From contig VXAZ01006790.1 in the NCBI GenBank assembly GCA_013399875.1, forward strand, positions 124,001 to 188,000: a DNA stretch of 64,000 nt, given 5' to 3'. Below the pieces are notes generated by a model. The model saw only the letters and a program-made list of their open reading frames with translations, was not told the origin of the DNA and did not search any database. The position numbers and the translations under genes were made by a program. Positions 1-12,200 of this stretch are shown piece after piece (positions within the stretch are counted from its first letter, which is position 1; every line of letters starts with the position of its first letter). Origin of the DNA: Gymnorhina tibicen. Its lineage: Eukaryota; Chordata; Aves; Passeriformes; Artamidae.

Positions 1-127
1 CTACACATCCCAAAGCTTGTGATCCTTGGACACATTACGTATCTAGAAAAAAAATGCTGTCAGAAGCAGACTCTGCAATACAACAAAACAAGAGTTGGAC
101 ATTAAAATATGTTAATATTTTCCTTAC

Positions 128-230
128 CTGAGATGTAGGAGAAGACAATAAATCTGATTTTAGTTCCCTTAACGTCTGTAGTAAAGAGGCTACAGCTTCA
201 TCATTTGATGCAGACCAATCATTAACCGTT
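128..230 (-). CDS. PCNT: PCNT exon 46: TVNDW...ELKSDL
   Basis: This exon has 103 nt (residues 4169-4203), phase 2 in and 0 out, with acceptor tctaacag|AACGGT and donor TCTCAG|gtaagg. TVNDWSASNDEAVASLLQTL and RELKSDLLSSPTSQ match human TVNDWTSSNEKAVMSLLHTL and EELKSDLSRPTSSQ. The next exons, leading to PACT, are below base 1. A 287-bp intron separates it from exon 45. Confidence 0.96.
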
Positions 231-3200
231 CTGTTAGACAGAAATACCTTTTCAGTATCAAGTATTTTCAGAAATACCTTTTCAGCTGATTTTTAAGAAT
301 GTTAACACACATTTAATTGCTTCTTCCCACTACATGACCTTTAAGTTCTGAGGCTTTACTTATACAATATTTACCACACAAATTACCACTATGAATACAC
401 AGAGAAATTAGCAAGTTCTGTTAATTTTTAAGAATTCAAAGAGCGCAGGGCTCTCAGCCATGACCTACACAAGTTAAGAAGCAGGATGGAAAGCAAAGCG
501 CTCTTTTATGAACTTACTTATCTAGAATTTTATATATGAACTCATTCAGGTGCACAGCCACAAAGAGCAACTGCTGCCTTATCTTCTCCAGCTGTTGTTG
601 CTGCTGTTGCAAGTGGGGTTTTTCAGTTTCTTTTGTCACAGGCTGTTTGACACTTCCATCTTTGCTTGAGGTACACAAGAGTTCCTCCTGACAGTTTGGA
701 GTTGGAGAATTTCTTTCTCTTTCTTTTAATACTGACAGTATTTCCTGCAGTTCTTTAATTCTTTGTTCATCCCTCCGGTGTTGCCGTTCCAAGTTTTGCT
801 GTTTGAACAGAATAAGCAGTAGTTAATTGCATCTTATACATACACACTTATGTAAGTGTCATCACACCTAATTAGCATATCCATCTGGGTGTTCCTTAAC
901 TGCCAGACCACTTTTGGGGGAAGCCTTAGAGCACTGCTTTCCAGGGCCACCAGGAAGCCATTTAATGACACTGGAGTGGGCATTGTCTCCATCCGAGGAG
1001 ATATCCAGGGTGAAACCAATACTGTCACAAGCCATGATTGGGATCCTAGCTCAAAATAAGGGCAATGATATGAAACCTAGTTTGGTTCCATCCTGCATTT
1101 AGCCCATATTCATCCCCACCTGTGAACAACCAGCAATTCCCAGCACGGACAAAAAAGATCAACTTCCGTCAACAATAAACCCAGACACAATCCCTTGAAA
1201 ACAGCTACATTTGAGAAAAGCAGGACAAGGGCTCATTTAATGCATTATTCAGAATGCTTTAACAGAAGGAAACATTCCAATGGAAGAACACCATCCAGGG
1301 GGTTAATTTAAGGCAGAGCACTCTCACCAGTCTCTCCTGATCTCTCTGCCAGTCCTTCTGTTTCTGTAGCTCTGTCTGTTGCTGCTGTCTCCGCTCTCTC
1401 TCCCTCTCCTCCTCTTTCCTGTTCTTATCTTGCTCTTTCAGCAGCTTGAAGACTGACTGCAATTGATCCCAGTCAGCTTTCAGCTTGGCCTCTCTCTCCC
1501 TCTGGGCCTCCAAGGAACGGATCACCTCTTGCTTTTGTGCCTGAAGAGACTCCAGGGTGGCTCGCAGTTTGTCACTGACCTCCCTCTCCTTCTGGGTTTC
1601 CTCGCAGCACATCTGTACCTCAGCCTCCAGCTGCCTTTTGGACAGGATGGCCTTCTGGTGCATTTTCTCAATAACAGCAGCAAGCTCCATAGTTCGGGCC
1701 CTCTCCTCTTCCAGCTGAGCTTGGAGCTCTCGGATGAAGGCTTGTTCCAGCAGCGACTCCCTGTGCTGACAGGAAGAACCTTCCTTCACTCTCATGCTCA
1801 ATTGCTCTGTCAAAACACGCTCATGATTCAAGGAATCCAGGAGCTCCAACGAACGATTTTTCTCAGCATCCAAGTTTTTCTGTAGCTCCCTCAGTTTGGT
1901 CTGTTCCTGGGACAGCAAAGCTTCGCAGCGGGAGTGCTCGATCTGCAGTTCCTTGCGGAGGTTATCTGTTACTGTTTTCTCGTGCTCCAAGGACACGACC
2001 AGCTGGCAATTCTGCACCGACTGCACATCCAGGGCAGCCTGCAGCTCCTGGGCAGAGGGGGAAGAACACATTAATACTCCAGCACAAACACTCATTTCTG
2101 GGGCTGGCTGGTATTTAGCAATTTTCAACCTCCTGATTCAAGGCTTAACTAGAAAAGTTCAGGTATTAAAAAGTTTAATTTAAAATTACAAGTGTCAGTA
2201 AAATGCTCTTTAGCAATCTGCCACCAAGCAACAAACCCAAAAATTATCATGTTAATGTATCTGCCAGTACATTATTTCTTCTTCAGTTAGTAAGACCCTC
2301 ATTAGGAAATCACTACTCTTTACATCACTCAGTCCCATTAATAAATAACATCTGAAACAACAATAACCCATGTTGTTTTAAAAAGAAAAATCTAAGCCGT
2401 AAGAGTAGACGTAAAGCTTCAGGACTTGGCAGCCCATCTCTTCAAAGCACAGAGTAGAGACTGACAAAAATAATCACAGAATAGTCTGGGTTGAAAAGGA
2501 TTTTAAAGCTCATCTCATTCCCACGCCCTGCCATAGGCAGGGACACCTTCCACTAGACCAGGTTGCTCCAAGCCCTGTCCAGCCTGGCCTTGAACCCTTC
2601 CAGGAATGGGGCAGCCACAGCTCCTCTAGGTAATCTGCGTGCCAGGGCCTCACCACCCTCACTGGGAAGAATTTCTTCCCTATATCTAATCTACATCTAC
2701 CCTCTTTCCCTTTAAAATCCATCCCTAGGTCCATTTTGGGAGCCAGCCTTTCTTCAGAAGGAAAGGCAGGGACTGAAGGGGCAGTCACAGAGCACTGCAG
2801 ACAGTCAGAGCTGGCACTGCTGTCCTAGTAGGGAGGTCTAACCCTGCCCCCACCTAACCAGAACCATTTCTTACCTCCTAGAAAGACAGGTCAGATGCTA
2901 AATGGCAGCAGCTTTCCATAACAGGGCTTCAATAAATTTTTGTGAATGCCAGACTAATCTGTCACACAGCTACCCCCAGGGCAATGCACTTTTCTCCTGG
3001 CCTTGGCTACTCTGTCCTCCTTGCATGAGCAGGTTTCTGAAAAGGTGGACGATGGTAGCAGCATGTCCTAACCATGCAGCAGTAACAAAAATCTTAACAA
3101 AAATCACTCACGAACCTAAACATCTACCAGGAAGATGAGAGGAGAAGCCAGACTACAAGGAAAGAGAACTGTGTTTCCTCACTTAGGGAATTTAAGTAGG

Positions 3201-6200
3201 ATTGTTTGGAGTTCTTTGAGAGAGTTCAGTTTTGGGGTTTAAGAAATGGTTTATGTTAAATCTTCCTCCTTTTCCATTCACTGTAGGCCTTTTACAAGCA
3301 CTGAGTCATTGTTATTACAGTCTTGGAGAGAAAGCTGTTCATTTGTTTTCTGTTCAATTTAGAAGGGAACAGGATGACTTTGGTTAACCTCCAAAAATAC
3401 ATATTATATGGAAAAGGCTCCACTTACTCTCTGCCAAACCCATTTATCATTGGGTGGTTTTCTTTATAATCTCAAGAGATCATACACCTCACATCCTCAT
3501 GGTAAGTTTGCTCTGGAATTAAGGGTGCAGTTATACAGCTGCAGAATCTGGCTGGGCCTACGCAGCAAGGGGCAGTACACAACAGGGGGAAATGGGAAAG
3601 GAAAAAACACTAAGAAGATGTGGGAAAAAAACCCAACAGCATTCAACTTTGGTTTATTTCTGCACGTGCAATTAATGAAAGTAATTTAAAGCTTTAACTC
3701 TGTGAAAAAAGCTGCTATGCACATTCAGAAGAGGTGTGGGGGTTTTAACAGTTACTAAACAAAAAGCAGCGGAGGTGAAGAAGACTGCACAAATAACCTG
3801 CTAGTTAACGTCATGCCCCAGAGGAGCTGGGCGTTACCTCCATGGCCTTTGTCTTTTCATCCTCTGCTTTCCTCTGCTGACGCTGCTGTTCCTCAAACCA
3901 GCCTCGAAGCTCAGATCCCTTCAGCTGCTCAGCCTGCAAGTCTTCAAGTGCAGCTGCCAAATCCTTTTCTTTTTTTTCCGATTCAACACTGGAAAGTTCA
4001 AAATGACATTTCTATGTTCAGAACAGAACATCCTTCACCAGCATCGCAAGCAAGACATTTTGGGTTGGTTTCTCTGAGTTTCTCTGAGTTCTTTCTATTG
4101 ATTTGTTTCTTTAAGGTTGGCCTCTCTTCTTTCTAAAGAGAGTCAGTTTTCAAGTCACAGCTAGTTATCATCTGCAAACATTTACCTCCTTGCAAGCCAA
4201 GCTAGAATTGCTCGATTTAGTAACAATTAAGAGATAGAGAGAAGTTATTTATCCTGGCAGAGCAAAGCTGTTGTCCTGTGAGAGGAAAGAAAAATATTGG
4301 CATACACTAAGAAGGGAGTGGGAAAGGAACATACCCAAGATGACAGAATTTAGTAAAGAAAACATAATCCTTAAAAGTGAGAGACCTTAGTTTTCCTCCC
4401 TGTGTTTCCAATTGCTAAGCCCTTTATGGATCCAATTAGTATAAAGCTCTTTCAGACCTGCTGATAAATCAAATAAACGAATAAATCTACTTCTCACCGT
4501 AACTGATTTATTTCCTTCTGAAGCTCTTCCAGGGATTTCTGCAACCTTTCATTCTCTTGCTTACTTTCAGAAAGCTCTGATTTCAGGGATGCTTTTTCTT
4601 GATTCAGGAGATCACATGTTTCAGAGGATCTTTTCTGCTCCTCAGAGAGGGTGCTATGCAAGTCACTTACAATAGATTTTTCCTGCTGAAGCTTATATTC
4701 CAATAACTCAACTAGGATAAGAAAACACTGTAACGGTTATTTATATTACAGAGACCTTGACAATATGATATCACTTACACTAATTCAAATTAGGAAAAAA
4801 AATCAGCTCTCTTGAAGTGTTCTTGTCTGGAGAATTCATTTCTTTTCAAACATGAGAGGACTCAGCAGTAGGATGCACGAACACTATGATTCTATCATTG
4901 TGCTATTCTGTAAGCAACCTGCTACTAATGGATTTTAAACTTCATTAAACAAACTTATACAATGTTTATGTAAGTGGATGACAGGAATCTCTATATAGAA
5001 CCTGTTTTGCCAGCTCTGTTTAGGCTAGTGAGTTAAGAGAAACAACTCTCCCTAAATTTGGAGGTTCCTGTTTGATAAGTGCTTAAAAAATAATTAATGT
5101 ACCTATGTCTACAGTATTACGTAAATAAAATTAGCAATAAACTTCTGGATTTCCAGAAAGCTTCCTTCTATTGCACTAGTGCATGTGCTATTTATAAGCT
5201 TTTAAATGTCTGAATCCTGAATGATAGTGAAGAAAAAACAAAAACAAGGAAAAAAGCAGTGTTTTGCTTTCAACAGAGATGTTTATTTTTGACCAAGGTC
5301 ACTTGCACTCGTTTCTTTGTTATGTAAAAGGAAACCTGCTGTGAAAACCAAGGCTTGCTTATTTAGAGTCAGGAACATGGTTTAGCAGTGGGCTTGGCAC
5401 CGTTTATGGTGGGACTCCATAGTGTTAAAGGTCTTATCCAACCTAAATGATTCTGTGATTCTATACTACCAAACATATAGATAAATAATTCCCTGCAAAC
5501 AAACAGGGGTGTTTTACTGTCCTTGCTGGGTTTTCTCCATGTATACACTTATTTCCATTCTATTGCTTTGGGTTATTTTACAGTTTCTCTTTGCTTTTCA
5601 CAGATTTGTCTCAACTACTGATACAAGAAAGAACTGCTAACATCATAGGCAACCTGAGTGCATTCAGTAAAACTGAGGAATTGTACAGCATCTGCTTCTT
5701 TGCAAGACACCTTTTTTTGCCTTTTACCCTTTGAGGCAAAAAGGAACTGATGAAGAAGACAAAGAACTGACAAAGACAGTAAGAATTACCTTTCCTCCGG
5801 AGCTGGTGTTCCTGTTTGTTCCCATGATCTTCAGCCTTGGTAAGGGTTTCCTGTAGCTGCTGGAGCTTCTCCTGGTTCTGGAGATGTGTCATGCGGAGCT
5901 GAGCTCGGAGGTCCTGGATTTCTGAGAGCAGGCTATTCCGGTCCGAGGAGAAGAGGTGCTCCACAACCATCTGCCTCTGCTCCTCCTGAAACAAACCAAG
6001 GCCTATTCAAACTACAAGGCTATTTCCATATCTTCTGCAAGGATAAACACTAAGGAAACTCTTGCAGTACAAGTTTTGTACAGAAGCACTCAAATTACTA
6101 AGTTCATGCTTCACATTAATGCAAAATGTTAACATTACGTAAAAAAGAAAAACCCCACTTCACTTGCCTTGTCAAGTTTATACATAACAATTACAACAAC

Positions 6201-9200
6201 CTAGAAACTAAGTATTACTGGCAAAAAGCCCCCAGATTCAGACTTAGTTCAATATATACCCTTTGCAAGAGAGGTCTGTGAAGTTCTAGACAAATGGGGA
6301 GGAGGGAAAGAATTCAACCAAGTATTTCCTGTTCACCATCACAGTCTTTCTGGATGCCAGCAAAAATAATCAGTAGGCTTTGTAACACCACATACAAAGT
6401 TCAAGAAAAATGCTACCACAACAAACTCTAAAAGCTACTGATCCCATGCCATCTGCATTAACACACAAGATTTAAAAACAGAAGCAATAAACCTGGAAAA
6501 AAAAACTTTTAAAAAATAGAAGAGAATGAAGAAGTGATTTTTGAGCAGAGCATTTTAAGAGCTTTTCATACTTGTTGTTTCATTATATACTCCAGCTTTT
6601 CCCCTAATGAACTTGCGTCACCAGATGCAGGATTGGAGAAGTGAGACTTCAAGTCAATTTGCAACACATTTCTCTCCTTCTCAAACACACTCTGTACTGC
6701 TTGCAGAAGTTCTCCTCTCCAGTCAGCAGCAACACCTGACATTTCCTGTTAAAATATATTTTTTTAAAATGGCATCTCTCTCAATCTCTAATCCAGTGTC
6801 TTTCATATCATGAGTATATCTATTAATTCAATAGATTTAAGCACTTTTAGAAGTGTTTAAAGAGTACTGTCCCTTACTCCTTAAACATCTATACACACAT
6901 GCACCTCATAACGTATTATATATATAATATACATTTATATATCTATAAAACCTGGTTACTTTGTTTTAAAGGGTATTTTATTGCCATACTTTGTCTCCTC
7001 TATCTGCCACCTTGCTGAGGTAATCCTTCAGTGACTGGATAGCATCCAGCAGGGATAATCCCTCCTTCTGCCAGCCCTCCATCGCTGCTTGGGTCTGAGG
7101 GACGTTCTTCAGCTCCCTAAAACCAAAGGGATGCTCTGACAAAGCTAATATTTTGCGGCTCTCCTCATACACCATCTTCAGCACAGTCTGAGAAGGGAAA
7201 AAAAAAAAATATTAGGCAACAGGCATCAACATCCTGGCAGTGTAGGAGTAGGATGGGATAATACTAGACAACAGAAGTAAGGTTTCTGTATCAACATGCT
7301 AAAATGCAATTAAGCGTAAATTATTATTTATGCCAAAGGGCTGTACTTTACATTCATTTCTGAAACATTTAGCTACCTTTCCTGGGAATAAATTAAATTC
7401 TGTCAAGTCTGAAGCTATGTTACTAAACCCCAGTGATGCCAGAAAACTGAATTATGTATTTAGACAACCTTGGCTTAATTTAGCAAATTATGTACAAATA
7501 ACAACTCCCAAAATAATCAGTTTTAATAATTTACACAGTGGAAATTGTTTCCTCTGACATTGTCAGGCCAAATAATATATTTTAAATAAATTCCCTGTTC
7601 ACAAACTATTACATCATGCACAGATGTTTCCTGGCCTCTCTTCAAGGAAGGTCACTGGAGATTTAAGTCCTTTTCTTACACACATCTCAGAAATATCACA
7701 GCTTCCATGTGGAGCTGTTCCTCATTGCTACTCACTTGAACAACAACACAGAGTACTTTTATTTAACTCTTGATATTCTTTCCTTGCACTTTTTTGAATT
7801 ACTTTTGAACCAACTTGAACTGTTTTTCTGTCACTGGAATCAAAATAGTGATTACTTCAAGAATCAATGAAAACCTTTAGTAAACACTAACATCAAAAGC
7901 ACAGTAAACTGTTCAAACTAAACATTCAGTACTGGAATATGCACTCAGATCTTACAGCCAGTAAAGTCTACACTGATGCTCCACAAAAGAAACTAAAAAA
8001 ACCAAAAATCTGTTTCTTAAGGTAAAATAAAATTCACCTCTTCCATGAAGTCTCTGAGACTATGCTTTAGAGAATTATTAACTTTTTAGACACAGAATCA
8101 GTTGGAAGGGAACTTTCAAGACTATATCTAGTCCAACTCTGCTGTAACAGGCATGGGGAACATCTATTAGTTCAGGTTGCTCAAAGCCCCATCCAATCTC
8201 ATTTTGAATGGATTCTGGGATGGACTTCTAGGGATCCACCACCTCTCTGTGCCAGTGTCTCATCACAAGAAATTTTTTACTTATGTCCAATCCATTTCAT
8301 GATCTTACTGGGCAGTGAAGTGAGGCTGAAAGATCAGTAGTTTCCAGGCTGCTCATTAAGATGCTTTTTAAAAATGGGTGCTATGTTTCCCTTTTCTCCA
8401 GTCACTGGGAACCTTATCTGACTGCTGTGACTTTTCAAAAATAATGGAGAGTGGCTTGGCAATTGCAACTGCAACATTTCTTCAGGACCCTGGGATTCAT
8501 GTCTTTGGGTGCCACGGACTTACCTATGTCCAGGTTCCTCTGGTGGTCTTGAATCTGATCTTCTCTTACAATAGGAGGGACTTCATTCCTCCAGTCCTTT
8601 CCTCATCTAATTTAAAGCTTTCCTTATAGGTTTGGCCAGCTTATTCGTGGAGACACTTTTGTCCCACTTGGTTGGGTGAATTGCATGAGCTCCCAACGTT
8701 TCTGGCTTCTCAAAGGTAAATCCATGATCATAAAAATGAAAACCTTGAGTACTGCACCAGCTGCAGATTCACCTATATCCTGGTCTCCTTCCTCTGACTG
8801 GAAGGATAGAGAATATTACCCATGATCCCAAACCTTTGAACTGTCCTGTTACAGTACTGTTAGACCCTACATGGGTGATAATCTGTAGGGCTCACTCAGC
8901 TTGACAAATACCAGCTGCTGGTAAGCAACAAACTTCTCTAGAGAAAGTATCTGGATGGCAAGAGGGTGCTTCAGTGCCTCTCAGTAAGGAATCTCCAATT
9001 ACTAACACCTCATGTGCTTTTCTGGTAGCACTGGTTCTAATGCCGGCAGATGGTTTCATCAGCTTTGCATGTTTGGCTTTTCCTGAATCACATCAGTTAT
9101 TCCATGTGCTCTTCCTTCTCCAACCTTAGAGCATCGTGTCTCTTATGAAGGGCAGATGCATGGGGGAAGGATTTTCCTTCTCACTTGAGCAGCGATAAAG

Positions 9201-12200
9201 GCCCAGTCTCCATCTTCTGAGTTACCTGTGCCAGTTAGCTTGACTGAGTTTGAATTCAGGCTTACCTTCCCCTTGCATTAAGTCTTCCTCCATTGTGCTG
9301 GGCAAGCTGAAAGAACCTCCTAAGCATATTAGGAGGCAGGATTCACTTCCTAGGAAGGGTAGTTCTTCTAGTTTCTTATTACTTAAGAACTCACTGTAAC
9401 CTACTGTATTCTCTCATAGATGAGAATTTCTTCCTTTCCACAGCTGGAATTTCTGAAATGGCTGAGAGCTTGTTCAGCAAACAAAAGAGTTCTAGGCATA
9501 TACTTTCCTCAACTTTCCTGACTGACTGGAGTGAGGACTCACTGCTCAGTCTTCTGTATATTCCTCATGTTGCTTGAACTGGCTCTGACATATCCCTGCA
9601 CACCTTGCAATGGTGTTTCCACAGCTCTCCATCATATCAGACAAGAACAGGCAGGGGAGCACAATGTCAGCCAGCTATGGTTGCTCCTGAAACAACTTTC
9701 TATGAAGCCTCCAAGGCAAACCCATAAAGCAGATTAACCAGTCCTTGTACCCCACATTCTGAAACCTCACCAGTGTTGTCCTAGCAAAACTAGTTCAGTT
9801 CTAGCAAGTACAAACAAATGTCAGTAATGTTGTCACAAGAGATGCAAGGACAAGAACCATAATCAACTTGAAGTTTAAACCATTACAGAACAGTTTTCAG
9901 TGTAAATGTAGCAGCTATTTTATATTAGCATTTAATTTTTGCTGTCCAGTTTTAATTTGCTGGTATGCTCAGATTAATCATACATTACCTTCATCTGTGG
10001 TGAAAGTATTTCCTTTTCTTTCATTGATTCCATAATATCTGGAATCATTCCCTGGTATCGCAGATAAGCCATGACATTGGCATCTAGATGATCTGATGTT
10101 TGTAGCTCCTGCTTTAGATTAGCTGCCAAATTTGAGCTGGTATCTGAAGGAAGAGACAACCCCCCATCCCCACAAAGTGTTATAAATATGGAAAGAAGTT
10201 GAAACTAGAACAACCACTTGCGAAATAACCATGCTTTCTTCTGCTCGTATGAATACAGGGTCAGAGTGAGTTGGTTGGCTGAGATCTCAACTAACTTAAA
10301 CAAGTTAAAAGTCAGTAAGTTGCCTTTAGAACCAGAGAAACTGTTGTAGTTAAGTCAGGACGCATTTAAACCCCCTGCCTCTTTTCTGTATGTAAAGATG
10401 AAAAGGTAAAAGCAGGCACAAATATACATACATACATATATATATGTATGTTTCTAAACAAAGAACCACCTGATAAAGGCATAGCTTTCCAATACGAGAC
10501 CCACAGTAAAAGAAAATGGAAGAAAGGAGAAACATGTTTTAATATTGAAGTTAACATAAGGTAAAAGGAATCTATAAAGTTCAACTTACTGCTGCCACAT
10601 CCATCACTCATCGCAGATGCTCTTGATCTTTCATCATCAGAAGGGGTTAAAGTCAGACTATCAGCTTCTCTCATCTGCTTGAGAATAAATTTTTCACATT
10701 AACTTGGTTTTCTGAATCCAGCTGTTGGTTTCTGCACTTACGACAACTTTGTCACTAGTGCGGATTTTAGCAAGCGCCTACTTAATCCAAGTGTTAGAGA
10801 TGGCAAATACCACAATTAAGGCAACACTGGTGCTCTCTGGAAGCCATTCCATCTCAATTTTTTCCTCTTTTAATAGTCTTAAGAAAGATACATGTATTTA
10901 TATTTAATTACCCATCAAAGCAAGGCACAAAAATATACAGCTAAAGATAAATTTTCTGAAGTACAGATTTTATCTTCCTGTGAAATTAGAGAATACAGAC
11001 TATATATAAATATATGTATACAACATATATAATATTGCCATTAAAAAAACCCCTCTATTCTCCAGTTTTGAAAGAGTCTCTTTCTAACACTCAACAATAG
11101 ATCGCTGAAGAAGGGGGGAGCTGTTACAGTACACTGAGTACTGTGGTAGCAAAGGTATTACAGGTTTAGCTCAATTACTGACACGTTGTTATCACAAATT
11201 TATCAGTTATTATCACAGTAAGAAAGGAACTAATAATTGTATGTCCAGAATTTCATTGGACCTATTCCCAGCAGTGTGTAGGTTTCTGCCACTTGGAGCC
11301 CCTGGCCCCTCAATGATCCCAGGGCGACAGAGCTGAGCAATCTTGTTTAATAAGAATTAAATCAAACATGAAATATCATTTACCAGAATCTTCTTCTCCA
11401 TATCTTCATCATCATCAACAGAATAGGTACTTTCAGAGAAAGCTGGATATTTTCTATCTACTCCCACTGCTGCATCCCCACTGCCATTTTCATCGAGGTT
11501 AGAATATCCCAGTGATATGGAATTCTCTCCTTGCAGGGCTGACCTTGTGTGCACAATTTCAAAATCTGTGTTTTCAGCTTCTGAGAAGGGTGTCAGCTGA
11601 AGCACTGGTTGAAGTTCCATGCTTGTATCTTGCTTTCTCATGATCTCCGGTGAGCCCCATGAAGATGTACTTCCAATTAAATTCTGGAAATCTTTTGGAG
11701 TCTCTTTGTCTGTGTTCCAATTGTGTTTTGGTGAATCAGGAGTTTGATGAATTTCCAATATTTGCTGGCAATGCTTTTTCAAATCTTGATCCCCTTCAGA
11801 GCTGCGGGTCATGTCCAACTCCTGGCGCAAGATATTTTCTTGTGATTGCTTCATCTGCATTTTTGGATTTTTATTGTGAATTGCCAAGTCAAACATAACT
11901 TCATCTTTTTCCTATAACAAAATAACACATATTGTTTAATGGAATTTGAGTATGATTTTACAAACTGAGAAATGTGCGCTAAAGAAAGACCTTTTAGAAT
12001 TGATTGATTTTTCCTTCAATCACTTTGTATAAATAATTTTAAGATAAAATTACTCTTTAACCTCTGATTCTGTGACTGAGTCTAAATAATGCACTACTTG
12101 AGAAGATATTTTAGTTTATTTTAAACCTGTCAACATGGAAATTTCATTTCATCCTCCATAGCTGTTAGTTTGTCAGATACAATGAATAATTGTTATACCT

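Noticed and set aside
1463..1885. 140-codon + strand open frame
   Set aside because: It is the antisense shadow of PCNT exon 44; Leu-rich antisense frames are typical opposite Glu/Gln-rich coiled coils.
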